Assembly: GCA_008694505.1 (NCBI GenBank)
Contig: VZDJ01004378.1
Span: forward strand, 23,530,004-23,594,003
Source of the DNA: Cyanoderma ruficeps
Lineage: Eukaryota; Chordata; Aves; Passeriformes; Timaliidae
Reading direction: 5' to 3'
DNA length: 64,000 nucleotides
Shown here piece by piece: positions 24,495 to 36,050 of the stretch. Position 1 is the first letter of the stretch. Each line of letters opens with the position of its first letter. The notes under the pieces were generated by a model. It had not been told where the DNA came from. It saw only the letters and a program-made list of their open reading frames with translations, and did no database searches. Both the position numbers and the translations under genes were made by a program.

Positions 24495-27475
24495 TTTTAA
24501 CTTCATATATCATTTTAATCCCTAGAAAAGTTTGAAGTTATAGAAGATGTCTGCATACTCAGAAACAGAAGTTACACATCTTGTTTTAATGTAAGGTAAC
24601 ACTTAAAGAAATACATTTAAATTTGAGTAAGTAGGGATTTAGGATATAAAACCCCAAAGAATTTAAATTAATGTGAAAGGATAGTCCTGGAACTCAAATA
24701 GAAATTTGAATAGGATTAAATCAAACAAAATCAAAAGAGAATAAGAAAATTCTCAATGTAACTGGAAAAGCGTTGAAGAATGATAGTTCCGACTGCCATG
24801 TACATGTTCAAAATATACAGAATTTTCAAAATACAATTCAAGAACCTTTAGTTGTGGTTGTTTGCAGGATGACCACAATAAGTCTTTCCCCCACACACAA
24901 TATTTTTCCTGATAAGTCACCTCTACCTTGTATATCTTCAATAAATATTTTTATATCACGTATTCTTGCTGGCTTAGATCAAATGATCTTTTTATCTCAT
25001 GTGCTAAACAAATGCTTTCATGTCCCTTAAACTAGGTTTCTGGTGAAAGCATGCGGCTGCATTTCAGCACATAGGTATTCTTGCACCAGCACTGAGCTAC
25101 CATTCCTTGTCAGGTCTAAATCTCTGCACCAAGGGGCAGCTGCAGGGCTGTGTTCTGAGAATGTGACCTTGCACTGTCTCCTCAGTTTGCCTCCTCTCTG
25201 AAGTGAAAATGCCTACATCGCTCCACCGAGGCGTAGTGAGATTGTGATGAACACAGCTGAGAACAGCCCTGCACAGAACATACCAGGGCAAGGTCAAACC
25301 TTTTGCTTTCATTCGTGAGGCAGAGACAACTGAAAAGTTTTGACTGATTTTCTGTACAGAAGAAGCCATACCAAGGACAGAATGTTAGAATTCTGCCTGA
25401 CAGGACCTTCAGCCACACCTAAGAATAATTAGTGAATATCCCAACATCTGCAGGAGTTCAAGCTACTTGATATGCTGTCTTCTTTAAAGCAGGGAATAGG
25501 AAGCATTAGAAACATGTACCCAGCTGCAGAAACATTACTAGCTATCTTTTATCCAAGGGATTGCAGTGCCACAGATACTCAACTCAGCCACATTTAAAGG
25601 ACTTGCAAACACCACCCACAAGCACATATAATCATAGAAATGCATGTAAAGAAAATGGAGAGGGATTAATAATACAGAGAAAAGATACAAATGGATACTG
25701 AGAAGGCTTCCTAATCAAAGAAAATTTTTTATAAGAATTATGGTTTAGATACATCCTGAGATTAAGATCTCTTGTCTCTGATGAGGACTTGGATAGAAGC
25801 ATTAAAATACAACACATGAAGAAAAAAATCTAAAGAAATTAGTCTGAGATTGTAGCCCAAGTTTGAAAATTAAGAGTTTAGTGAGAATACACAAATGTTA
25901 ATACTCACCTGTGCTTCTCATTCTATAGAATTACCCATTTCTTTTAAACAACTCCATAAAACAGTCTGGAAATAAGAGGTTCTGAGATATAAGGGGCCTG
26001 CTGATTTTTAAAGTTTCCATCTTGGGCTGTTGAATTTGTGTCAGCATATGAACATGTACACTTGGCTGAAAATTTGTAATGTCTCAAAGTATGTTTTCTG
26101 AGGATACTTTAGGAATCTGAGAAGTGGCAGAGGACAGAGTGCAGTGCACTTCTACATTATTTACCATAACCTAAAGTCTAAACCTGAACTCAATTTGGGC
26201 TTATGGGCTATTTTAAATTGTCTAGCATCCTTAGAAAGGTTGAGAAATACTTCCCTTCATAGCATTCTGAAAAATTCCTGCTTATCCTTTTGCCTTCCCC
26301 CAGCTTCCTTTTTTAAAAAACATTTATAGAATTTGATTTTGTTCCAAGAAATAGGAATCTGAGTATTGACCAAAAAAAGGCCAATATTTTATTATGACTC
26401 ACAGTTGCTATAACTGCCTTTTCCATTTAGTCATTTGGTAATTAATTGTAATTCAATTTATTAATAAAATTGTAGGATAATATTTCTCAAATAGTTTTTA
26501 TAATCTTTACTGTTCAAAAACTTGAATGTGATTCTGCAGAATCACTCATTTATATCGTGAATTCAGTTTTATCTAAATTAGTTAAACTTTCAGGCTTGAC
26601 TAAAACCCGTATGATGACATCTAGTCATGAGTGTTAAGGCTAAAATCTATAGGCAAAAGTGGATTTCTTACAGTTTCTTTTGAATACAAGCACATAGTTT
26701 TCCAAAAGTAACCAAAATATTACGGAAAGAATTCTGAATTAAGCTTCTTTTAATTATTACTACAGCTAGGGCAAAAAAAGACAGCTTTTGGACTTGTAAT
26801 GTTTCAGTAAGAACTTTTAAATTTTAAATTTATAATAAGATGAGGCTGAAAAAAATTCTTTTCCCTGGGGGAAAAGGTAGAAACTAGTAATTCCTGTTTC
26901 ACTGTATTTTTCTTTCCAAATGTTTATTTTATTTTATTTTTAATGAGAAGCTGAAACAGTCCAAATGTGTTTTGATAAAGTTCTACATTTTGTTTGCAAA
27001 GTTTGGTTAACATTATTTTAGCCATCAGTAGTAGTACAAATATGTCTAAGGTAAATAAATATGTGTAGTTATTATATTACTATGGCACCATCCGACTACT
27101 GTAGCTAGTAAAAGATGCATATTCTAGACATGGATGAGAAAGTTTTATTCTGGAGAAGATGACACGGTTTAACTCAAAGGAAAACTGCTTCAAACACACT
27201 TTAACACAGGCAGATCTGAAAATTAATCATGTGCTACAAGCTGTCTTAAGCAGGACCTAAGCTTTTTATATGGTGCTTGCTCTGGTCTTCATCTTTTTAA
27301 TTTTCTCAGAAATATGACATGCCTACAAAAATATTTTTCTAGAGCATTGATACATATAATCAACAGCTAAAAAGTAAAATATACTTGCAAATGAAAATGA
27401 AAGCAAAATTGTTTTCTTCTATATGATTTGCCTTGGAACATGCTTCTATCACACTACTTTTTGGCAAAGCTGAAC
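24495..27475. other. Non-coding stretch, no recognised repeat
   Basis: No supported gene. The region 25060-25420 is less AT-rich and holds overlapping minus-strand frames of 78-90 codons without recognisable content; it might be an unrecognised old repeat. Confidence 0.45.
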
Positions 27476-27523
27476 ATGAATATTAACAGTATTATTATTA
27501 ACATGAATATTGACAGTATTATT
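27476..27523. repeat. Two-copy tandem duplication
   Basis: The unit ACATGAATATTAACAGTATT with a following ATT run is repeated as ACATGAATATTGACAGTATT about 27 bases later, a local duplication with one substitution in the quoted stretch. Confidence 0.8.
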
Positions 27524-30500
27524 TTCAAGTATGCTTTTTCTCTCCTGTTCTTTTCAGTAGTAGATGTAGGCTCAGATAAAGACCTGTGTTTATGCCCATA
27601 GGTGTGTGGACACTATGATACTGGGTTCCACAACATCTAAAACTTTGACAGGCATGAAAAGGATTGAGATCATAAATATTCAGATCCTGAGATGGGCACA
27701 GGGAAAACACACTGACATAAGAGGATTGTTGAAGCAAGACCTTGGGAGTTTAAGGTTGTTACAGTGCCAAAAGGATAATACAGGGCCTTTGCAGATGAAA
27801 AAGCCCCCAGGTCACTTTCTGGAGTTTGCCACTCCTAATTACCATGGCTATGCAAAGTTGGAGTTAGGTGCATATATAGGCAAAAGGAATATGAAAGCCT
27901 TGGAATAAGCACCTTAGAAAATGCTGCACTATTAAACTATAACAGCTGGTGCCTTCCTGTCATTTTATCTGTAACATATTTCCTAGCAATTAGTGATGTT
28001 TCAAGGAAAAAAATAAATAACCAAAAAACCACAAAGTACAGCTATTCTGGTATTATATTTTGATGGGAAAATCACACATAAAGCTGATTGGCCTCAATAC
28101 CCTTAATGTGGATATTCACCATAACTCAGAAACATAATCTGGTAATCTAAATATTGAATTGTGCCTTTTGTTTGGTCTAAAATCCATATTTGAATTAATC
28201 ATATAACTAGCCAATATACTGCTCTACTATAGGGTGTACGTGAATTAATCACAAACTCATTCTGCATGCAGTGATCTTCTGAGATAATTTATGGTAAATG
28301 TCGACTGCAAATTCAGGGTGAAATAAGGTTTTGATAGCAAGCAACATATTCCACTTTATTTGTCTCAAGACATTGATTTTATATCAATCTTTCTGAATGT
28401 TAATCCTTCTTGTCTACCTAATTTGCCAGCACAATGGACATCTTCTTGTTTTCAGTGCAGCAAATAGACATATAGACACCCCTCCCTCCCCCCCCTAAAA
28501 ATCAGTTTGTTGCTAGTTTCTCTTGTTCAAAGGGAAGACATGGATGACAGAGCTGGAACAGAATTGCAATTTCTTCCTCAAAATTCTGCAGCTGCCCACT
28601 AAAGATTGCTGAAGAGACTGTATAAATTAAGCAATATGGACTTCTGGATGGGGGTTGCACTTCCAGACTGAGAATTGTAAATATCTGGAAACGAACCAAG
28701 AAAAATGTTTAGTCTGTGTCTGCACTGAATGCAAGTTTTAGTCCAGCAGGAAGGCTTTGAAACAGTTTTTTGATTGGATCAGATGGAAAAGAGAACACAT
28801 AATTAGTGGAACAAACATATCATTTATGGAAAAGAGAGAGAACCTCTGAGGAAGCAGCATGTACAAATGAGATATCCAGCAGCAAAAGGGATCAGGGAGT
28901 GATGAAGTTTTGCCAGATATGGTAGCAGGTAAAGTTAATTATTTTTAAATAGTCAGCAAATATATATGCTAAAAAAATAATGAGTAATCTACACACCCGA
29001 GGTTTTAGTTTAACAGTCCTCAGTAACATACTTAATCTATGTTAATCTCATTTTCTTAGTCAAATGCCTCAGGCTTTCACTTAACCCAAAATTCCAGTTA
29101 ATCTAAAAGACCACGAAGATAGCATCAGGGTGGGAAAAAATTGGCAGGGATCTTGTTTAACATGATATGAGCTGCATACATTAATGAGTCAGAGGCAAAC
29201 TTACCAGATAGATAAAACATGTAAAACTGACAAGTAGACAAATGGAAAATGAGTCGTGGATCTCCTTGTTAGTGCATTATCACAAACTCCTGATTTACCT
29301 CAGAAAATGGCCAAATCATTTCACAAATCAGAGGAACACAGTAGCTTCTTTGAAATTTTTATAGACTAAGAGACGTGTTAGAAAACATGCTCATCACACA
29401 CACCCAATCACAGCCCCCCATTTAAAAGTTTTTAATGCAGATATAGGTTATACTGTAATTAACAGAAAGAAAAAAAAATAGGAAAATATTCAGAACAGTT
29501 GCTTAGAGAAAGGCTGAAGGAAGATGGGGGAGGAAGTAGATTTTGCTCTGCACAGGGGCCATAGTGAAGTAATATTTGAAAATGAGTGTGACAGAAGCCG
29601 AATAGAGGAGCAGTTAATTTTGCAGTACAACCTCAACATGATAGCAAAAAGACTACATTACATACTATTGTAACAAATATCTAAAATCTCTGTAATAAAG
29701 ACACATGAAGTAAAAACTTTAGTATAACTATCAGTACATGTATATATATGTATGTATGTATAGCAGTAAAACTTCAGTATATAACTATCATCTTTTTCAT
29801 AACCCACCCCTTGAAATTGTTCTGCTTGGTTTGTATTGATAGGTTTGGACCAGAAACATGTAATGGAGCAAAACCTGTGAGTGTTATCCTTTCTTCTTTC
29901 CTCATTACTTCTCCTGCCTACACATCTTCGATGATGTAGACCTACATTTTCCATTGCAAAAGAGCATCTGTAGGCCAGAAGAAGTCCTTTGTGGAGGATG
30001 TCAGAGTAGGATTTCTGGTAAAATTCTTCTGGGTAAATTGTCCCATCTGTAACCTGCAAGTCTATCTAAACCTTCAAGAAAAGATGGGATCTTACCTGTA
30101 ACTTTACAGGAATCGGCACTTGAGATTCAGCAGAAGCTGTTTGGCAAGTAGAGATAAAGAGGTAAAAGACAGACACAGTCATCTTTTCTTGGTCTTTGTA
30201 ACCACCTTGAAAAGGTAATTAAGGGTGTTACTGTGCTTATAGTGCTTTTGTGAGATGTGTGAGAGCTGCTGTACATTTTTTTACTGTTCCTCCTGACTTG
30301 GTGAGAAGTGACTTGCTCTAACATGTAAATATAGATGCTTTGATGTGTGAGATATGCAGAAGGGGAGTTGGGGGATTTATTTGTTTTTAACCAATATAAT
30401 GGCAGAAAAATAGAATTCCTTCAAATTGCAGCTGTTCTGGATAAGAGGAAGATACTTTGGTTTGAGCATTTACAGCCCTGCTTTTCCATGTGTTCTTTTT

Positions 30501-33500
30501 CCTGCAGGAATAATGACAGGGGTTTGTTAGGCCCAGTTTTCCTTGGCAGTGATGGTTGCAGCAAAAGTGCACCATGACTGTGACCACTGGCCTTGGCTAG
30601 AAGGAAGTCAAGCATTGGCATAGTTGTGGCTGTGTGGGGGAGTTACCTGGCTGGAGCTGGGCTTTCAGGAAATAAAGCTTGGAGACGTGCCAATTAAAGA
30701 GCTCTTTCCTCATGCTGACTGCAGATAGGACTGGCAGAGATGAGCAGGACTGGACATCTGCCAGAGCAGGGGATGCTAAAGGGTGCTGACTCACAGAGCC
30801 TTATTCTTAAAGCACAGCCCTTGTCCCATTCTGAAAAGCTGTCCTTTAGTGGTGACGGAGTCATCACTGTAAGATGCTCACCAGAGCTCCTGTTGGGTGA
30901 CATACACCAGGATTTTCTGGAAGCTGTGGCCAGGAAGAAACATTGGAGGACAATCTGTCAAGTATTTTATCAATCTCAGCTTCAGAAAACAATGTTGAAA
31001 GAAGAGTCATAATTTTCATCTTTTCCTGCCGGGATTCCCATGTTAGAATATAAGCACGCATTAACATGATATTAACAGGTACATAGTATTAACAGAATAT
31101 CTAGATCATGGTATTCTGTCAGAAACACTGATTCATCTAAACATTGTGTCAATACACTGAGTAAACTGACTGGCTTGTAGTCTTCATACAGTTGGCTTTT
31201 ATTTCAAACTCAGATTTCCTCACGTCCCATTTTATCCGGTTGTGGCAGTGTGCTGACCAAAGTTCTGACCCAATGGTGTGAAACACTTCAAGCAGCAAAA
31301 CACTGTTTTCTCTCCTAGTGTAGCCTGTTTGAAAACGTGGAATCTTCTGCTCTCAAGGTCAGATTTACAAATCTGTATTTACAATTTCTTTCTCTTCATG
31401 ATAGATAGGAATGGTAAAACTAAGAAGAATTATGAAAGAAATACTTCAGAAAATGTGAGACTGGGGACTCTATAGCAGTTCCAGTAAAGGGTGTGGTTAT
31501 TCTGGGGTTTGGTTGAATGGAAGAGGTTAGGATGACTTCCTTGAGCAAGGTAGGAGGAGAAATACCTATCTCAGTATTCATCCACACCACCTTCAGGACC
31601 ACTGCACAGATTAAATTTTTTTAGTTGTTGTTATATGGGGAATAAAACTCATTTTCATACTCAGATGACTGAATATTACTCCTCACAAGATTCCAGACAC
31701 TGGTCATTTCTACACCTTTGCGGACCTAATTTGTGTCATCTACCTTGATGAGCTACATGGCATTGCATAAAGTTAAGCAATTAATTTTTAAAAACATTTT
31801 TCAGATTATGTTTCACTTCATCAACTGCAATATAATAATCCATTATTTTTTCTCTTGTATATAATGCCACAGTAATCCTCTCTTGCCTAGATAAATGGTT
31901 GCATTTGCATAACTGCAGTTTGAAAATGAGGCCTCTTGAGAGTTTTAGAAGAAGAATATGATGCAAAAGTAGATATCATCATATTTTTCAGTATTTTGGA
32001 TATTACTTTCAGATACATTAATTTCTCATAATAATTAGTTAACATCCTCTTTTTTAATATTCCTTACTTATAATTCATCATGCATATAAACAGTTCCAGG
32101 AAGTTCCATTGCATCTTCTAAGAAAAGTTTACTATCTAAAGCGCTTCAATGATCTTTTACATTCTTGTAAATTAAATTCAAATATGAAATTATTTTTATC
32201 ACATCCCAGAGTCATAATTGAACTTCTATTAAACTAATTGACTAAGCCTGAAAATCAGGCTTTTAGATAAAAGTCATCTTTATTTTCACTGAAACTAACA
32301 AAAATATTTAAAAATTGTTTAAGACTATTATATCATCTTTGTTTTATTAATAATGTACTGAGAATGAAAAGCATTCTGTTTGATTACAAAAGAAAATAGA
32401 AACTAATTATTCAAGAAACATAAAATCTTTCAAAAGTTTTTAAGGATGCTTTCTGCGGGATTTTCTTTGCTAATGCCTGATTCCTTGTGCAATTTTAACT
32501 GGAAGTATAGAATGTAACATCTCTCAGAGGAAACCTTTACCTTAACTAGGAAATGATCAGAAGATTGATTTTGAAAACAATCCATTTTATTAATATTGCA
32601 TACACAGGTCAATAAAAGTTTTGATCAGATTTCTTTTAACTCTACACAGGCTGCTTCGGTCATCCAGAAGGCAAAAGGTTCAGCAAGAGAGACAAACTCA
32701 GCACATGGACCTTCCACTGCCTTGAACACAGCTTTTTTTCTAAAGTTTTCCACAAACAGTAAAATCTGTATCTACTATGTCCATGTGCTACAAATAAACA
32801 AGATGCAAAGTTCTAGCAAAAAACCATAAACATGCAATGATGCCACCATTATTTTTACGATTTTTTATGTGGCACACTGGCATCAGTTAGCATTCTTTGT
32901 TACTTTTAATTTCTGAAAGCATTTTTTGAAACACATGTATTTACACTTACACATTATATTTATGTCTTATGACATGGAAGAAGAAAGTATTCATAATGAG
33001 AGTTAGAAGGATAGTTACTTAGAAACACCACTGAACCTTTTTTTCTGAGGTCTTATGATTTTCTTTGTGTGACGGTAGAAAATTATTTCAGTCAGCTGAA
33101 AGTTTCCATTCTATTTTCTTCCTTGAAGAAGGAAACCATAGGGGTTTTCAGCATGCACATTTACTACTGCACTTATCTTGTGCAGAATATAGGAGTCTTA
33201 GGTTATCTAGTCACTTCCATTTGCAATATTACAGCACTGTGCTTGTCCCTTAGCACAGACATACAAGTCCACTGTGGTATGCAAGGCTTCCTGGATTTGA
33301 CACTTAGTCTTCTGGGAGAATATCTCAAAATTTTTGATGCCTCACTAAACAAAACATTCATGAGCTGGTGCACAAAGGCATCGAGCAGTAGCATGTCTGT
33401 TCTTCCCAGACTAATAAATGGATTTGGATCATTGCTGCTTATAGCTGAGGCATTCCTAGCTCTGAATATGTAGATAAAACGCTTACATCCTCTGGGAAAT

Positions 33501-35432
33501 AGCTCTTTGAGTCTGATTTGTACATGGAATTTGTATGTTAATTGATTAAAGGTTAATCTCCATGAAAATAAGAGCTAGAGGAACACTGACAGGCAGAAAA
33601 CACAGAAATGTCACTTTGAACTGGAGATTTATTCAGCAGTACCAAATGGAATTTGCCAGCAGAAGATAGGAGTAACTAACTCTGAAACAGAAGTCAGCTC
33701 ATGGAGAAGAGGTTTTTCAGCCTGAAGGAGGGTTGCCACCAGTACAACAGCTAGCAGTGATCCTCTGTTTGCCTACATAATTCTATGTTAATTTCAATTT
33801 TTAATTTTTGCAAACACTTCACTTGAAAAACCTATTTTGAAAATCTGCAAAATTTGCTACTGAGGATTACATAAAATCAGTCTCACAAAAAGTATATTTT
33901 TGTAACTGTTCAGCAAGAAAACACTGTAACATAATTATAAATGCAGTTTTAAGATGTGACCAATCTCCCTCATGCCTCAGCAGAGGAAACTAAGCCATGA
34001 TTTTTAAGCATCTGGCAGGCTTCAGTTGCATGAACAAATCGTAAGGGAGTGCTGATGTGCTTTACATGTGTGAAGGAAAACTAGACACTTTGAAGGAAAA
34101 TGAGGTGTATAAACATTACTTAACATGACCATGACAGCTAAATACAGCCATTTCACAATGACTGGTATGAAGAAACAGCTGACTGTAACCCTAGTCCATA
34201 TAATCAGAAAATGCTGGAATAAAATCTGACTTTGTGGAGAGAAGAGTGATTTTCTGTGTCAGTGATTGCCTTAGAAGGTGATTCAATTTAAAAAAAAAAA
34301 AGGGAAAATTTTTATTAAAAGGAGAAATAGAAAGTATGAAAAGCTTCATACATTAACAAAATCACTGAAGGCTGATCATTATATAATGCTTAGAAATAGT
34401 ATTAGCAAGCTAGACTTTCATCTTCCATTTCAGTGCACCTCCTTGAAAGACAGAGATGATGAAACTGCAGTATATGCTTTATCTCTTATTAAGGAAAAAA
34501 ATGACTCATTTCTTGTTTTGCTACAAGATTAAGGTCATGGTCGAATATATCAATTATCTTGTATAATATTCTCTTATGTATTGTTTTACATTCAAATTTG
34601 TTAGTATATACACTTCAAAGAGAAGTATGATTCACAACATATTATATATATATGTACATGTATATATATGTATAACCTGTGCAAAAATACAGTTGCAACA
34701 AAACCATCTGCAAGTCTTGTTAGATATTATTACAGTATCATTTCAGTCAAGTCAGTTCCCAAAGTGCTAATCTACACGCAGTGTAAGAAAAGAAAAGTTT
34801 TCATTTTTCAGGGCATGAAAAAGATGCATCAGGTAGGGTGAAAAGCTGTTTAGATTAGGACAAAAGGAAGATGAGTCATGTCAAAAGACAATGTCTTCTG
34901 TGTTTACATTCCTGCCTCACAGTGACTTGGCTGATGAACAAGGGCAGGTCAGATTGCTAAAAGGAGATAGAAAGTGTTCAGTTGTGACATCCACATCTTT
35001 CACTGGCAGCAGCCCTGGGAGCTGCCTTCACTGAACCACCTCCAGTGTAACCACTCTGTGCTTTCCTGGGAATGGCCCAGTGACCAGAACGTGGATGTTC
35101 TAGGCCAGTGCAAATCACACGGAAAATCTTTCTGGGGAGAAGTACAGGTAGCCACACTTTCCCTGGCTCTACAGATTTCATGATAATTAGGGATGGAGCT
35201 CACAATTCAAGACTGTTCTTTATATTTTGAAATCCTAAAGTGAGCATGTAATGTTAGGCACAACACATGCCTAGCTGTCCATTTGAGTATGGTGTTCACA
35301 TAGGGATGGGGTACAGACAACACACAGAGTAAATCTGTAAGAATAAGATCTGGCAGTGTTCCCTGATGATACTCTTTTTAGGCCCACGGGTGACATTGTA
35401 ACCCTTATGTCTTTAAAGCCAGGACCACAGAC
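27524..35432. other. Non-coding stretch, about 7.9 kb
   Basis: No supported gene. Small TA/TG-rich tracts occur at 29735-29760 and 34640-34672. A 100-codon plus frame (27606-27908) and a 133-codon minus frame (29658-30059) are unrecognised. The segment 30480-30990 is moderately GC-rich with AATAAAGCTTGG near 30671 and could be part of an unrecognised LTR. The possible coding relic at 33040-33475 is listed separately. Confidence 0.45.
33040..33475 (-). pseudogene. Possible decayed coding relic, unidentified
   Basis: Minus-strand translations here look more protein-like than the surrounding DNA. One frame holds NASAISSNDPNPFISLGRTD, then MLLLDAFVHQ. After a frame change, another gives KNFEIFSQKTKCQIQEAL and TTVDLYVCAKGQAQCC, with adjacent stops just before it, and further in the same frame DSYILHKISAVVNVHAENPY. 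At least four stop codons and a frame change interrupt it, so it cannot be expressed as one protein. An AG after TCTACATATTC at about 33460 could be a weak former splice acceptor. I do not recognise the protein. It may be a gene relic, a transposon fragment or chance; a 134-codon open frame on the opposite strand (33069-33473) shows that long frames arise here by chance too. Confidence 0.22.
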
Positions 35433-36050
35433 TGTTGCTGTGTGTGGTATTACCCTTGGCACGGCCAGCCCCGACACCGCAGCAGTTCTTGGGGTTCAGC
35501 AACCGGGAAGCGTCCGCAAGACGATGGCAAGAGGAGAAAGGAGGATCACTCCAGAGGCTTAGAGCGAAACCGGGTTTATTGGGATCAGCACAGACCCCTC
35601 ACCTCGTGTCCGGTGCCTCAAGAGTGACCCCGAGAACGAGCACGAGGAGAGAGGGGGTTTTGTTACAGAAGGTGGGATCTCAGGGAGGGTAGGAACAGAG
35701 CCAGTGGGGTACAACATGGAGTGGTTGTTAACATAACATACACTGACATACATGGAGATAGGAGGGGAAAGGTTCCAACCCAGCCAGTCACCAGAGAGTC
35801 ACTCAGAAGCTTCTGGACTTGGGGGACAGGTCTTGGGGTGACTGACAGGGCGGGAAAGGCTCTTGACACCTGATGGACAGGCAGCCAAGGAGGGAAAAGC
35901 AAACCAATCAGGACCTGTACCTGGAGAAGGCTGTGGGGAAAAGTAGCAACTTTGGGTTACAAAGAGAAACTGGGGTACAGCAAACTGAACAAGGGTACAA
36001 AGAAAAGCTATTTTGTGCAACCCTAGACTTACAGCAAACACACCACCACA
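35433..36050 (-). mobile_element. ERVK-like solo LTR
   Basis: Read on the minus strand the unit starts TGTGGTGGTGTG and ends GCAACA, with an AATAAA signal (plus-strand TTTATT at 35575-35580) about 145 bases before its 3' end. It is flanked by ACAGAC (35427-35432) and TCAGAC (36051-36056), a 6-bp direct repeat with one mismatch, which fixes the ends at 618 bp. Several CpG dinucleotides remain in its U5 side (35460-35640), unlike the surrounding AT-rich DNA, which suggests a fairly young copy. No gag, pol or env sequence is attached. The overlapping short open frames on both strands here follow from LTR composition and are not genes. Confidence 0.78.

Noticed and set aside
27558..27908. Exon after a strong acceptor-like pyrimidine tract at 27535-27557
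   Set aside because: The acceptor looks good, but the bases after it begin with an in-frame stop for the longer reading and I found no matching donor. The 100-codon frame has no recognisable content.
33069..33473. 134-codon plus-strand frame
   Set aside because: It overlaps the more protein-like minus-strand relic and has a Leu/Ser-rich makeup expected of an antisense shadow.
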